A stretch of DNA of 64,000 bases from Robertmurraya sp047302285 (GTDB lineage: Bacteria > Bacillota > Bacilli > Bacillales > Cytobacillaceae). Location: contig NZ_CP154845.1 of the NCBI RefSeq assembly GCF_047302285.1, positions 3,100,001 through 3,164,000 on the forward strand, given 5' to 3'. Each line of letters starts with the position of its first letter. The stretch's first letter is position 1. Shown one piece after another: positions 52,374-61,998 of the stretch. A program made the translations under genes and the position numbers. The notes under the pieces are model-generated. The model worked only from the letters and a program-made list of their open reading frames with translations. It made no database searches and was not told the origin of the DNA.

Positions 52374-55300
52374 TTAGACATCTTCCTCTTTATCTTTTTT
52401 CTGCTCATCTTTATCACTATCGTTCACAAGCTTTAAAAGCTCTTCCAGCATGGAAGCCATATCTGCTTTGCTATATTTTGCCGAATCTGTACTTGGCAGC
52501 TGTTCTTCCATTTCTTCAAATTCGTCTTCCTCTTCTGCTTTTTCAACTCTTTCCTCTAATAAATAAGCAGGAATTAAATGTCCTTCAGGCGTTGCATACA
52601 TTTTATTTAATTTTCTCGTTTCCTTATCAAAAAAGCTATAGACAATTGGAATTATAAATAGAGTTAGCAGCGTACTGCTAATAAGGCCCCCGATAACAGC
52701 AATTCCCATTGGTTGCATGATTTCGGCCCCTTCCCCGATTCCGATGGCCAATGGAATTAAACCTAAAATTGTGGTCACTGCTGTCATCAGAATCGGCCTT
52801 ACTCTATCCTTTACCGAAACAACGATCGCGTCATAGGTTTTTAAGCCACTTTCCTTTTTCTGATTTATATAATCAACAATCACGATCGCATTATTAACAA
52901 CAATTCCAGCTAAGACGATTATGCCAATCATCGCCGTTAACCCTATCGGTGTTCTTGTTAAAGATAAGGCAATCGCTACACCAATGACCATTAACGGAAC
53001 GGTAAACAATATGACAAGAGGATATTTCAACGATTCGAACTGAGCAGCCATCACAATGTAAATTAATACAATCGCTAAAGCTAAGGCCATAATTAAATCA
53101 TCCATCGTTGATTCTAGTAAGTCTCGATCACCGCTATAAACAATTTCCGTTTCTTCATCCAAATCAAGATCAGCTATTTTCTTATCAACCTCTTTAGACA
53201 TATCCCCTAAATTGGTCGTGTTTTTGTATTTTACAGTAAATTGAACGGCATTTTGTTGGTTGATTCTTTGAATATGGACAGGACCTTTTCCTCTTTCAAT
53301 GGTAACCACTTGGTCCAATGTAATATAGTTCCCATCTGGTTTTTTGATTAAAAGACCTTCTAATTGTTCTAAATCTTGGGTAACCGCTGGATCATATTCT
53401 ACAAATACCCCGTAAATATTCCCTGATTCATCTACCATTTGGGTCGCCTGGCTACCTCGAGTTACATCATTCACTACCATGGCAATTTGAGCTGGTAGGA
53501 GCCCTTCATCAAAAGCCTTTTCACGATCAATGGTCATCTTAATTTCTTCTAGTTCGTCCATTAAATCAGTCGTTAATTCAGTGACATCATCTAATCCAAC
53601 AAGAGCTTCATAAATGTGATCGACCGATTCGTTTAGACGGCCTTCATCTAAATCTCTGACACTGAAAGTTAATGTATTAGGACTAGACCCTGTAGAAGAC
53701 TGTAGATTAAAAGAAACTTCTGCTGTGTCATTGACAGAATGAGCTGCCCTTTCCACGTCTCGTTTAATTTCATCAACAAAGTCAAAGGTCGAAGTCTCTC
53801 TTTCCTCAAGAGTTTTCATTTTTACATAAAGTTCGGCAATATTGGCATTTTTTGTTCCTCTAAAGGAGCCCTCTTGTGTCGTTCCAACTAGACTGACATA
53901 AGTTTCAACGTCATCATGACCCTGAAATTTCTCTTCTATCGCATCTATCACTTTTTCTGTTTCCGTTAATGCAGTCCCATTCTCCAATTCAACTCTGACC
54001 GTGAAGTAGCCTTCATCTGTACTTGGAATAAATTGTGTTCCTACAGTTGTCAGCCCATAGCCTCCAACTCCCAAAAGTAAAAGAACAATAAGCAGAACAG
54101 CAGCCCGATGACGAAGTGACCACTTAATCGACTGTTCTAACCATTTCATGGAAGAAGAAGTTTGTCTTTTTTCTTCATAATTATTTTTAGGTTCCTTTAA
54201 CCATCTGCTAGCCAACATCGGCACTACCGTTAACGCAACAACTAATGATGCAAACAAGCTAAATGAGATCGTTAAAGCAAACTCGGTAAATAGCTCACCA
54301 ATAATTCCGGTAATAAAGACAACTGGCAAAAACACCGAAATCGTCGTTAAGGTGGAAGCGATGATCGCCGGTCCTACTTCCTTTGAGCCATCTCTAGCAG
54401 CTTCTTTCGGGTCCTTTCCCATTGATAAATGGCGATATATATTTTCAATGACAACTATGGCATTATCTACAAGCATCCCAATCCCTAATGCAAGACCACC
54501 TAAAGTCAGGATATTTAAGGTGAAATCCGAAAAATACATCAGAACAAATGTGACAATGACCGAGTAAGGAATGGCAACTCCAATAATAAGTGGACTCTTC
54601 ACACTTCTCAAAAAGAAAAAGAGCACGATCATTGCGAGTAAGCCACCCATGATCAAGGTTGTCGTAATATTACTTATCGCTAATTGAATATAGTCCCCTT
54701 GGTCAAAAAGAACATCAGATTTAATCTCCTCATATTTTTCCCTTTCGAGAAGCTTGTCCAATTCTTCAGTAAAACTCTTTGATACAGCTGCTGTATTGGC
54801 ATCTGACTGCTGCATCACACTTAACAACACTGATGGCTTTTCATTCGTTCTCGTAATCGTGCGATCATCAGCGTTCACAAGCTCAACGCTACTTACTTGA
54901 GAAAGAGCAACCTTCTCTCCATTTTGTGGATTCACCGCTACAGTCAGATTTTTCAAAATATCAATCGAATCAATTGTACTGATAATTCTAGTGGTCAACT
55001 CTTTCCCTTCCGTTAAAATGGTGTCCCCTGGCATGGAAATATCATTTGAGCGAATCACATCGACGATATCACCTTGACTTAGACCATACTCCTGTAATTT
55101 TTCCTGATTTATTTCAACTCGAACTTCTTTAATCGTTGTCCCTGAAAGATTGACACTGGCCACACCTTCAACCTTGGAAAGTTCTAATTGCAACTGATCA
55201 GCCAATTCTCTCAAACTTTCTTTATCTGTATCTGAGCTAAGGGAAAGTTGAATAACAGGAAGCTGTGAAGGGTCGAATTTCATAAATCTGGGCTTCCCGA

Positions 55301-55661
55301 CATCATCTGGAAGCATCACCCGATCCAATCTTTCTATGACATCACTTTGAATATCATCAATATTTGATGTCCAAGAAAATTCCATCAATATTAAATTGGC
55401 CCCTTCCTGTGAGGTGGACGTCATCGTCTTAATCCCAGGAAGTGTTGCTAATGTACTTTCAAGAGGTTTCGTTACTTTCTCCATCACCTCTTCAGGGCTA
55501 GCTCCTTCATATGAAGTGACAACCACACCAATCGGAGGATTAATATCTGGAATGAGCTTCAACGGAATATTCAATAATGAAACGGCTCCTAGAATAATAA
55601 CAAGTAGCATCGTTACAAGTGTAAAAACTGGACGCTTAATCGAAAAATTACTAATTTTCAA
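52374..55661 (-). CDS. RND family efflux pump, SwrC/AcrB-like
   Basis: A 1095-aa inner-membrane transporter: TM1 near the N terminus (RPVFTLVTMLLVIILGAV), a large porter domain, the TM2-6 block with GMLVDNAIVVIENIYRH (proton-relay Asp), a second porter domain and the TM8-12 block with GIVVNNAIVIVDYINQKK. The C-terminal 60 residues are acidic and cytosolic. B. subtilis SwrC (YerP) exports surfactin and supports swarming; the substrate here is unknown. No periplasmic adaptor gene is adjacent, as usual in Gram-positives. TTG 55661 is chosen because GAGAGGGG lies 8 nt upstream; the frame extends to 55706. Confidence 0.9.
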   Translation of the reverse strand: MKISNFSIKRPVFTLVTMLLVIILGAVSLLNIPLKLIPDINPPIGVVVTSYEGASPEEVMEKVTKPLESTLATLPGIKTMTSTSQEGANLILMEFSWTSNIDDIQSDVIERLDRVMLPDDVGKPRFMKFDPSQLPVIQLSLSSDTDKESLRELADQLQLELSKVEGVASVNLSGTTIKEVRVEINQEKLQEYGLSQGDIVDVIRSNDISMPGDTILTEGKELTTRIISTIDSIDILKNLTVAVNPQNGEKVALSQVSSVELVNADDRTITRTNEKPSVLLSVMQQSDANTAAVSKSFTEELDKLLEREKYEEIKSDVLFDQGDYIQLAISNITTTLIMGGLLAMIVLFFFLRSVKSPLIIGVAIPYSVIVTFVLMYFSDFTLNILTLGGLALGIGMLVDNAIVVIENIYRHLSMGKDPKEAARDGSKEVGPAIIASTLTTISVFLPVVFITGIIGELFTEFALTISFSLFASLVVALTVVPMLASRWLKEPKNNYEEKRQTSSSMKWLEQSIKWSLRHRAAVLLIVLLLLGVGGYGLTTVGTQFIPSTDEGYFTVRVELENGTALTETEKVIDAIEEKFQGHDDVETYVSLVGTTQEGSFRGTKNANIAELYVKMKTLEERETSTFDFVDEIKRDVERAAHSVNDTAEVSFNLQSSTGSSPNTLTFSVRDLDEGRLNESVDHIYEALVGLDDVTELTTDLMDELEEIKMTIDREKAFDEGLLPAQIAMVVNDVTRGSQATQMVDESGNIYGVFVEYDPAVTQDLEQLEGLLIKKPDGNYITLDQVVTIERGKGPVHIQRINQQNAVQFTVKYKNTTNLGDMSKEVDKKIADLDLDEETEIVYSGDRDLLESTMDDLIMALALAIVLIYIVMAAQFESLKYPLVILFTVPLMVIGVAIALSLTRTPIGLTAMIGIIVLAGIVVNNAIVIVDYINQKKESGLKTYDAIVVSVKDRVRPILMTAVTTILGLIPLAIGIGEGAEIMQPMGIAVIGGLISSTLLTLFIIPIVYSFFDKETRKLNKMYATPEGHLIPAYLLEERVEKAEEEDEFEEMEEQLPSTDSAKYSKADMASMLEELLKLVNDSDKDEQKKDKEEDV

Positions 55662-55859
55662 TGACAAAACCCCTCTCTCGTGCAGACCATAATATAATGA
55701 TTTCAAAAAAATTTTTTCAATTCAATAGACTTATGTAAATAGTTGGTATTATAAGGTTTCATATAGAATCTACTTATAACTATATAGAAGTCATTTTTTC
55801 AATGCAAGCAAGGAGAAACGCATGAATTTCACAATCCTGTGACACTGAATTACCATAAT

Positions 55860-55912
55860 AAAAAACAGCCAACCATGAGGGGGTGGTTCAATCCACTTCA
55901 TAGTTGGCTGCT
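55860..55912 (-). terminator. Terminator after nhaC
   Basis: Long stem CAGCCAAC-CATGA/TTCATAGTTGGCTG. The minus-strand side ends in TTTTTTATT. Confidence 0.8.
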
Positions 55913-55918
55913 TTACTA

Positions 55919-57301
55919 TCATGATTTCTTTACAATCGTTAAGCCCGTAAAGCCGTAGAATAATGTGATCAAAGGACATAGTAGGCAGAAGAAAGTAAAT
56001 GGTAAATAGTCGATAGTAGAAACACCAAGTACTCCTGTTAAATAGATCCCACAGACACCCCATGGAACAAGTGGGTTAATCACCGTACCTGCATCTTCTA
56101 ATACCCTTGATAAATTCTTCAAATGTAAGCCTGCTTTCCTAAAGGGCTTTTCGAATGTATTACCCGTTAAAAGGATCGATAAGTACTGCTCGCCTACTAA
56201 AAAATTTGTTCCGATCGCCGTTGCTACCGTTGTTGCAAAAAGAGCTGGAACTTTGTAAAAAAGCTTTGACATCCCGTCTAATAACGCTGGAATGACGCCT
56301 AATTTAAAGAGGAGACCTCCAAGCGCTAAGGCAAGTAGTACTAATGAAATAGAGAATAGCATACTTTCGATCCCACCTCTGCCTAATAGCTGATCGATTT
56401 CCTCGATACCACTATCCATTTTATAGCCTGAAAAAAGGAGTTCCATCATCCCGTTGATACTTAAATTTTTCTGAACGACAAAGGCGACAATCAAAGACGA
56501 AATAATTCCAAATGATAAGGTAATAATGGCTGAAACGCGCTTGATTGCTAAAATCGCTAAAATCACAAATGGTACTAATGAGTAATAATGGACAAGGTTT
56601 AGTTGCTGTAACGTCTCTTTTAAACTTGTAATTTTTTCAAAGCTTGCCGGTATTTCCTGAGGCGATAACATCGTAAAGAGAACAAGTGAAATTATAAAAG
56701 CTGGAATGGTAGTCCACAGCATGTTTTTTATATGTTCGAATAGATCAACCTTCACAACCGTGGATGCAAGATTCGTAGTATCAGATAATGGGGACATTTT
56801 ATCTCCAAAGAACGCACCAGATATAATCGCCCCTGCTGTTATAGGAAGTGAAAGTTCTAAAGCACTGCTTACCCCGATAAAAGCTACACCAAGGGTTGCC
56901 GCTGTCGTTAATGAGCTCCCAATACTTATTCCAACAACGGCCGTTACAACAAACACGACACTATAGAAAAAATCTCCGTTTACTAACTCTAGCGCAAGAT
57001 AAATAAAGGTTGGGATTGTCCCGCTAGCCATCCAGCTACTGATTAACATTCCAATAAAGAAAAATAGCATAACCGCCCCTAATCCTGATTTCGCCCCTTC
57101 GATCATGCCATTTTCTAATTCCTTAAGGCTCACACGCTTGAGCATGCCGAAGAGAAGCAAAAGAAAAATGGCTAGAATAATAGGAATATGAGGAACAGCT
57201 TCGTATCGAATGATGGAAACACTTATCCCTCCTAAAATAATGAGCGTCATCATACACGCTTCTATCGTTGTCAATTTAATAACAGGTTTGTCTTGATTCA
57301 T
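55919..57301 (-). CDS. nhaC: Na+/H+ antiporter NhaC
   Basis: A 460-aa protein with about 11 membrane helices. NhaC signatures are GISIGSSLTTAATLGVAFIG and SGAFFGDKMSPLSDTTNLAS near residues 125-180, and the C-terminal VINPLVPWGVCGIYLTGVLG. It exchanges cytosolic Na+ for H+ and helps in alkaline or salty conditions. ATG 57301 follows GGAGG. Upstream is a hairpin CTTaAACGCT/AGCGTTaAAG in the likely leader. It is a single gene with its own terminator. Confidence 0.92.
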   Translation of the reverse strand: MNQDKPVIKLTTIEACMMTLIILGGISVSIIRYEAVPHIPIILAIFLLLLFGMLKRVSLKELENGMIEGAKSGLGAVMLFFFIGMLISSWMASGTIPTFIYLALELVNGDFFYSVVFVVTAVVGISIGSSLTTAATLGVAFIGVSSALELSLPITAGAIISGAFFGDKMSPLSDTTNLASTVVKVDLFEHIKNMLWTTIPAFIISLVLFTMLSPQEIPASFEKITSLKETLQQLNLVHYYSLVPFVILAILAIKRVSAIITLSFGIISSLIVAFVVQKNLSINGMMELLFSGYKMDSGIEEIDQLLGRGGIESMLFSISLVLLALALGGLLFKLGVIPALLDGMSKLFYKVPALFATTVATAIGTNFLVGEQYLSILLTGNTFEKPFRKAGLHLKNLSRVLEDAGTVINPLVPWGVCGIYLTGVLGVSTIDYLPFTFFCLLCPLITLFYGFTGLTIVKKS

Positions 57302-57344
57302 GAGTCTGTTTCCTCCGAGTTTTACAATTACATATATTTTCGCA

Positions 57345-57368
57345 CTTAAACGCTTTTTAGCGTTAAAG
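57345..57368. promoter_or_regulatory. Inverted repeat in the nhaC upstream region
   Basis: AACGCT-TTTT-AGCGTT, extended on both sides with one mismatch, centred 55 bp before the nhaC start. Operator or leader hairpin; not identified. Confidence 0.4.
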
Positions 57369-57412
57369 TAAATATTGCTATTTTAATATAAGTTTTATCC
57401 TTCTTCTTGTCA

Positions 57413-57446
57413 ATAAAAAAAAACGACTCCACAAAATGAGTCGTTT
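57413..57446 (-). terminator. Terminator after prfC
   Basis: Stem AAACGACTC/GAGTCGTTT, 8-nt loop, followed on the minus strand by a long T run. Confidence 0.9.
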
Positions 57447-57454
57447 AAGAGCTA

Positions 57455-59056
57455 TTATTGATAATCATCCATCGGGTTATATAATTGGATATCAGGATTT
57501 TTATCTTGGAACCATCGTAAGGCGAATTCATTTTCAAATAGGAATGCCTTTTTATCATAGCGGTCTTTTACGAGAATACTTCTCGCAGCAGATAGGCTTT
57601 CATTCACTTCTTCATTTTCCACCCAACGGGTAATTTTTGAGCCTAGTCGTTCCATGATGACTTCAACATTGTATTCATTTTTCATACGATGCTCAAATAC
57701 TTCAAATTGAAGCTGACCGACTGCACCTAATAAATACTCTTCAGTTCTTACATTACGGAATAACTGAATCGCGCCTTCCTGTACGAGTTGCTCAATCCCT
57801 TTATGAAAATGCTTCTGTTTCATGACGTTTTTAGCTGTTACTCTAACAAATAATTCTGGTGTAAACTGAGGCAATCTTTCATACTGAAATTGATTTTTTC
57901 CAATCGTTAACGTATCACCAATTTGATAGGTGCCTGAATCATATAACCCGATAATGTCTCCACTAACGGCTTCATCCACTGTGCTTCGATCATCCGCCAT
58001 AAATTGGGTAGACTGAGCTAGCTTCATTTGCTTTCCGATTCTTGGGATATTAACCGTCATTCCTCTTTCGAATTTTCCGGAACAAATGCGTAAGAACGCG
58101 ATTCTGTCTCGATGCGCAGGATTCATATTCGCTTGGATCTTAAAGATAAATCCAGAAAAATCTTCAGACAACGGCTCAATTTCTCCTTCTGATGAATTTC
58201 TTGGTTGTGGTGCAGGTGCAAATTGCAAATATGTTTCTAAAAAGGTTTGCACACCGAAATTAGTTAAAGCACTCCCGAAAAATACAGGAGTCAATTCTCC
58301 ATTTTCAATTCTTTCGCGGGAAAATTCATTACCCGCTTCGTTCAGTAGCATAATTTCTTCAAGCGTTTGATCGTATAAACCAGAATCTTTAAGCGGATGC
58401 TCTCCTTCAATTTCTCCCTCTTCGTTTAGAGTGACATATCGTTTATCCTCATCTACTCGAAATTGCTCAATTCGTTTATAAAAACGGTCATAAATCCCAA
58501 GGAATTCTTTCCCCATACCGATCGGCCAGTTCATCGGATAAGATTCAATTCCCATCACTTCTTCAAGTTCTGCAAGAAGCTCAAGTGGTGCTCTTCCTTC
58601 CCGATCAAGCTTGTTTATAAAAGTGAAAATAGGAATTCCTCTCATACGACAAACTTTAAAGAGCTTCAAAGTCTGCTCCTCAATCCCTTTTGCCGAATCG
58701 ATAATCATCACGGCACTATCGACAGCAGTTAATGTACGATACGTATCCTCACTAAAATCTTGGTGTCCAGGTGTATCCAATATATTGACGCGACGATTTT
58801 GATATTCAAACTGCATCACACTGGAGGTTACGGAAATTCCACGTTGCTTTTCAATCTCCATCCAGTCACTGGTTGCGAATTTCCCTGTTTTCTTTCCTTT
58901 TACCGTACCAGCATCACGAATTGCGCCACCAAATAGTAATAACTTTTCTGTTAACGTCGTTTTCCCTGCGTCTGGGTGGGAGATAATCGCAAAGGTACGC
59001 CGGGATAAAACCTCTTCTTTAAAATCTTTAGCCATAAGTGTTTGAGTCCTTTCCAA
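57455..59056 (-). CDS. prfC: Peptide chain release factor 3
   Basis: A 533-aa translational GTPase that recycles RF1/RF2 from the ribosome. G motifs: G1 SHPDAGKTTLTEKLL, the switch I/II region with RGISVTSSV and DTPGHQDFSED, and G4 NKLDRE. The C-terminal RF3 domain has VGQLQFEVFEHRMKNEYNV. Length is normal. RF3 is patchily distributed among Bacillaceae; from memory B. subtilis 168 lacks prfC, so this is a lineage difference. It is a single gene with its own terminator. Confidence 0.95.
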   Translation of the reverse strand: MERTQTLMAKDFKEEVLSRRTFAIISHPDAGKTTLTEKLLLFGGAIRDAGTVKGKKTGKFATSDWMEIEKQRGISVTSSVMQFEYQNRRVNILDTPGHQDFSEDTYRTLTAVDSAVMIIDSAKGIEEQTLKLFKVCRMRGIPIFTFINKLDREGRAPLELLAELEEVMGIESYPMNWPIGMGKEFLGIYDRFYKRIEQFRVDEDKRYVTLNEEGEIEGEHPLKDSGLYDQTLEEIMLLNEAGNEFSRERIENGELTPVFFGSALTNFGVQTFLETYLQFAPAPQPRNSSEGEIEPLSEDFSGFIFKIQANMNPAHRDRIAFLRICSGKFERGMTVNIPRIGKQMKLAQSTQFMADDRSTVDEAVSGDIIGLYDSGTYQIGDTLTIGKNQFQYERLPQFTPELFVRVTAKNVMKQKHFHKGIEQLVQEGAIQLFRNVRTEEYLLGAVGQLQFEVFEHRMKNEYNVEVIMERLGSKITRWVENEEVNESLSAARSILVKDRYDKKAFLFENEFALRWFQDKNPDIQLYNPMDDYQ

Positions 59057-59311
59057 TCGAATAACATTTCATATTTTGGCTTTGGTTAACTGTTGATTTT
59101 TAGCTCTTGTCTGTTGTCATGAAAACTAAAGTGAACCAAAAATCGTGTTTTCATCCATCATATTGTTTAACGTAGCCAATAATTTAAAACAAAGCATTTA
59201 TTTCATTGTATTTATTAAATTCCTGCAACGATATATTATATCAAATAGTTGCTTTTTTACATAGTGTTATCCAATATAATAAGTACAAACATCAAATAAG
59301 TAGGTGAATAC

Positions 59312-60178
59312 ATGGATACGATTACGCATACTTTGTTTGGACTTGCATTGTACGGGACGATTGACAAGTCTAAATTTGATTCTAGAACGAAGAAAGCCTA
59401 TTTAACGACCACCGTTGGTGCCAGTTTAATTCCTGATATCGATGTGATCTCACAAGCTTGGGATACAGAAGGTCTTTATCAAATGTGGCATAGAGGGATT
59501 ACCCACTCCATCTTTTTAACACCTTTTTGGGCTCTTTTTTTCTATTTAATAGCGATTCTCTTATTTAAAGTCAAAGATATACGGATATTTTTCCTCGGTT
59601 GGTTAGCAGTAATTATACATAACACAAGTGACTTATTTAATGCTTGGGGAACCGGATATTTAGAACCTTTTTCATCATTTAGAATTACCTTTGGTACGAT
59701 TCCAATTGTCGATGTTGTTTTTTGGATCATACTAGCAATTGCATTTTTCTTATCTAGAAAAAATAAGCACCGCTCCCCTTTTTATTTTCGAGCGGCTTGG
59801 GGATTTATTGTTCTCCACCTTATCATCCAAACGACTCAAGGTTACATCATACATAAAGATTACAAAGACGATTATGAGCAGATCGCGTTATCAGCTGACT
59901 TTATCCCATGGAACTTCACTGTCATTACAAAGTCAGAGGACGAGGTTATTCTTTTTCACGATAATCTATTTAAAGAAAAAGAACAACTTTACACGCTAAC
60001 ATCATCAGAGGATGCAGATTTAGAGCAATTATTCGCTGAGAAACCAGCGGCAAAAACGCTTGTTGAATGGTCCCCATTTGTCGTCATCGTGGCCGATGAA
60101 GAGCGGATTGGCGTTTACGATCCCCGTTTCTATCGCAATGGTCAATCGTTTTTGTTTGAGTTTATTGAATCGAGATAA
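59312..60178 (+). CDS. YfhP/YdjM-type membrane metal-dependent hydrolase
   Basis: A 288-aa protein with about four membrane helices in residues 60-180. The family's putative metal ligands appear as DTITHTLFG at residue 2-10, LIPDIDVISQ near 48 and HRGITHSIFL near 69. The C-terminal 100 residues are soluble. The DUF457/YdjM group is annotated as metal-dependent hydrolase; the substrate is unknown. ATG 59312 follows TAGGTG. It precedes the ArAE gene by 65 nt on the same strand. Confidence 0.82.
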   Translation: MDTITHTLFGLALYGTIDKSKFDSRTKKAYLTTTVGASLIPDIDVISQAWDTEGLYQMWHRGITHSIFLTPFWALFFYLIAILLFKVKDIRIFFLGWLAVIIHNTSDLFNAWGTGYLEPFSSFRITFGTIPIVDVVFWIILAIAFFLSRKNKHRSPFYFRAAWGFIVLHLIIQTTQGYIIHKDYKDDYEQIALSADFIPWNFTVITKSEDEVILFHDNLFKEKEQLYTLTSSEDADLEQLFAEKPAAKTLVEWSPFVVIVADEERIGVYDPRFYRNGQSFLFEFIESR

Positions 60179-60243
60179 TAATGGAATAAGAGGATCAGAT
60201 GTTATCAAATATTTCCGATGCCTCAAAAATAAGGAGTTACAAA

Positions 60244-61305
60244 ATGCCATTTTCAAAGTTTTTAGGGGGAAGAATTTTAAAAACAGGAATTGCTGTCTTC
60301 ATTACAGCTTTTATCTGTCTAGCACTAGAATGGCCAGCCATATTTGCTGTCATTACGGCGATCGTGACGATTGAACCTACTGCATCTGATTCAATCAAAA
60401 AGGGGATCATTCGATTACCAGCTTCTGTCATCGGCGCTGCCTATTCCATGCTCATCACCGCTTGGTTCGGGAATACGGCACTTACCTACTCCCTTTCTGC
60501 AATGCTGACCATTATTACTTGTCATAAACTGAAGTTGGACGCAGGAATCCTTGTTGCAACCTTAACAGCCGTGAATATGATTCCATTCACACACGACCAT
60601 TTTTTTGATAGTTTTCTTGTCAGATTAGGGACAACTACGATTGGTTTAGCGGTCTCAACCGTTATCAATTTGATTATATTTCCCCCACATTACTCAAAAA
60701 TGATTGTTCATTCGACAAGTGATTTGATAAAAAATACAGGAGAACTGCTACGACAGGTATTTGTAGAGGTTCCAAAGGTTAAAAAGAAACGTGATACATT
60801 AAATCTCTTTCAGCGCATTTTAAAGGACCTTGATAAAGCTGAACAACTCTGTCAATTTCAACGGCAGGAATGGAAGTATCATAAGCATTCAGAGGATGAT
60901 ATGAGGAAGGTTCATTATGAACATAAAAAGCTTCTCGTGTTAAGACAAATTCTCTTTCATATCGGGAATATCATTCATGCTCCCATCGACAATAGTAGTC
61001 ATAAAATTAATGAAAACAAAGACATTACAGATGCAGTGGTCTCGATTTCATTGATGTTAATTAAACGAGAAAACGAAGAACATCAAGAGCATGAGGCATT
61101 AATGAACAAACTTTTGAACTATTTTTGGGAATTGAAAAATGAGCATACAGATGTATCTTCCAAAGCGAGCCATTTTACAGCTGAAACGATGATTCTATTT
61201 GAAGTTGTTGCAATTAATGATCTTGCTGAAGAACTTCACCTTATTGAACAAACCGAAAGAAAAAAACACCATCGAACGCTTGGGACGAAATCGTTAGACC
61301 AATAA
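60244..61305 (+). CDS. FUSC/aromatic acid exporter family membrane protein
   Basis: 353 aa. Five to six N-terminal membrane helices (residues 10-140; ILKTGIAVFITAFICLALEW, VITAIVTIEPTASDSIKKGI) precede a long helical cytosolic domain of about 200 residues. This is the ArAE_1/DUF939 layout; relatives are proposed to export aromatic carboxylates. ATG 60244 with AAGGAG upstream is preferred to the frame start at 60199. Probably co-transcribed with the preceding hydrolase gene. Confidence 0.85.
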   Translation: MPFSKFLGGRILKTGIAVFITAFICLALEWPAIFAVITAIVTIEPTASDSIKKGIIRLPASVIGAAYSMLITAWFGNTALTYSLSAMLTIITCHKLKLDAGILVATLTAVNMIPFTHDHFFDSFLVRLGTTTIGLAVSTVINLIIFPPHYSKMIVHSTSDLIKNTGELLRQVFVEVPKVKKKRDTLNLFQRILKDLDKAEQLCQFQRQEWKYHKHSEDDMRKVHYEHKKLLVLRQILFHIGNIIHAPIDNSSHKINENKDITDAVVSISLMLIKRENEEHQEHEALMNKLLNYFWELKNEHTDVSSKASHFTAETMILFEVVAINDLAEELHLIEQTERKKHHRTLGTKSLDQ

Positions 61306-61306
61306 A

Positions 61307-61337
61307 AAGAAGGCAAGCTCACGCCTGCCTTCTTTCT
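61307..61337. terminator. Bidirectional terminator
   Basis: Stem AAGAAGGCAaGC/GCcTGCCTTCTT with loop TCAC, with A and T runs on the two sides. Confidence 0.85.
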
Positions 61338-61341
61338 TCAC

Positions 61342-61476
61342 TTACCACTTAAAACATGCTGCTCCAACGATAATCAATAGAATGAATAAAACTACAATTA
61401 AAGCGAAGCCGCCACCATAGCCGGCACCAAATCCGCCGTAACCGTAGCCACCGTAACCACCATATCCGTATGGCAT
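61342..61476 (-). CDS. YjcZ family small spore-associated peptide (44 aa)
   Basis: ATG 61476 with AAGGAGGAG upstream. A Gly/Tyr-rich head (MPYGYGGYGGYGYGGFGAGY) joins a single hydrophobic helix (FALIVVLFILLIIVGAACF). This is the YjcZ/SscA-type layout of tiny Bacillus proteins linked to spore coat assembly. A shorter paralogue lies 30 bp upstream. It ends at a terminator. Confidence 0.88.
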   Translation of the reverse strand: MPYGYGGYGGYGYGGFGAGYGGGFALIVVLFILLIIVGAACFKW

Positions 61477-61506
61477 TATATCTCCTCCTTTAATTTTTTT
61501 TATTCA

Positions 61507-61611
61507 TTAATAAAATCCGCCGTAACCCCAAGAAGCACCGATGATAATCAATAAAATAAACAGTACTACCAATAGGGCAAAACCGCCGCCATACCCGTAT
61601 TCAGCTGACAT
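61507..61611 (-). CDS. YjcZ family small spore-associated peptide (34 aa)
   Basis: ATG 61611 follows AAGGAGG. The sequence MSAEYGYGGGFALLVVLFIL continues with a hydrophobic helix and ends WGYGGFY. The helix is nearly the same as in the 44-aa neighbour, indicating a tandem duplication. Each has its own strong ribosome binding site. Confidence 0.88.
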   Translation of the reverse strand: MSAEYGYGGGFALLVVLFILLIIIGASWGYGGFY

Positions 61612-61998
61612 ATTTTAGACCTCCTTATTATGAGTCAATATATCCTATTCATTTTCATGAAAGATGGGAATAGACGAACGCACATTTTTTAGGTGTTATC
61701 ATCACAAGACAAATCTTACCAAACAATCGAGTAGACGGGGGTGACTGACTCCATCCCTCTCATACAACCGTACGTTCTGTTCGATATACGGCGGTTCGAA
61801 TGTTTTATGAAATTACATTTGATAATGATTGTTAACGTTTGTACTCCACATCTTTTAGAAGTGGAACTACTAGGTCGTCCCCCTTCCTTTCATAGATGGT
61901 ATAGTCCATTTATTACTTCCGTCTATGAGGACGGCTTAAAAAAGGATTGCCCATAATGAGGACAACCCTTTCTTATATAATTACTATTAAAAGCTCGT
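61612..61998. other. Intergenic region with a possible mobile-element remnant
   Basis: 387 bp. Around 61745-61800 the pattern CTCATACAACCGTACG ... TATACGGCGGTTCGAA forms an interrupted hairpin (AACCG...GTA / TAC...CGGTT). From memory, this resembles non-coding sequence beside reverse-transcriptase or transposase genes in Bacillaceae; I cannot confirm it. The 71-codon frame at 61741 lacks a ribosome binding site. A weak hairpin at 61943-61971 may end the hydrolase gene. Confidence 0.35.

Noticed and set aside
61741..61956. 71-codon plus-strand frame
   Set aside because: No ribosome binding site, no recognisable family, and it covers the hairpin and possible mobile-element remnant.
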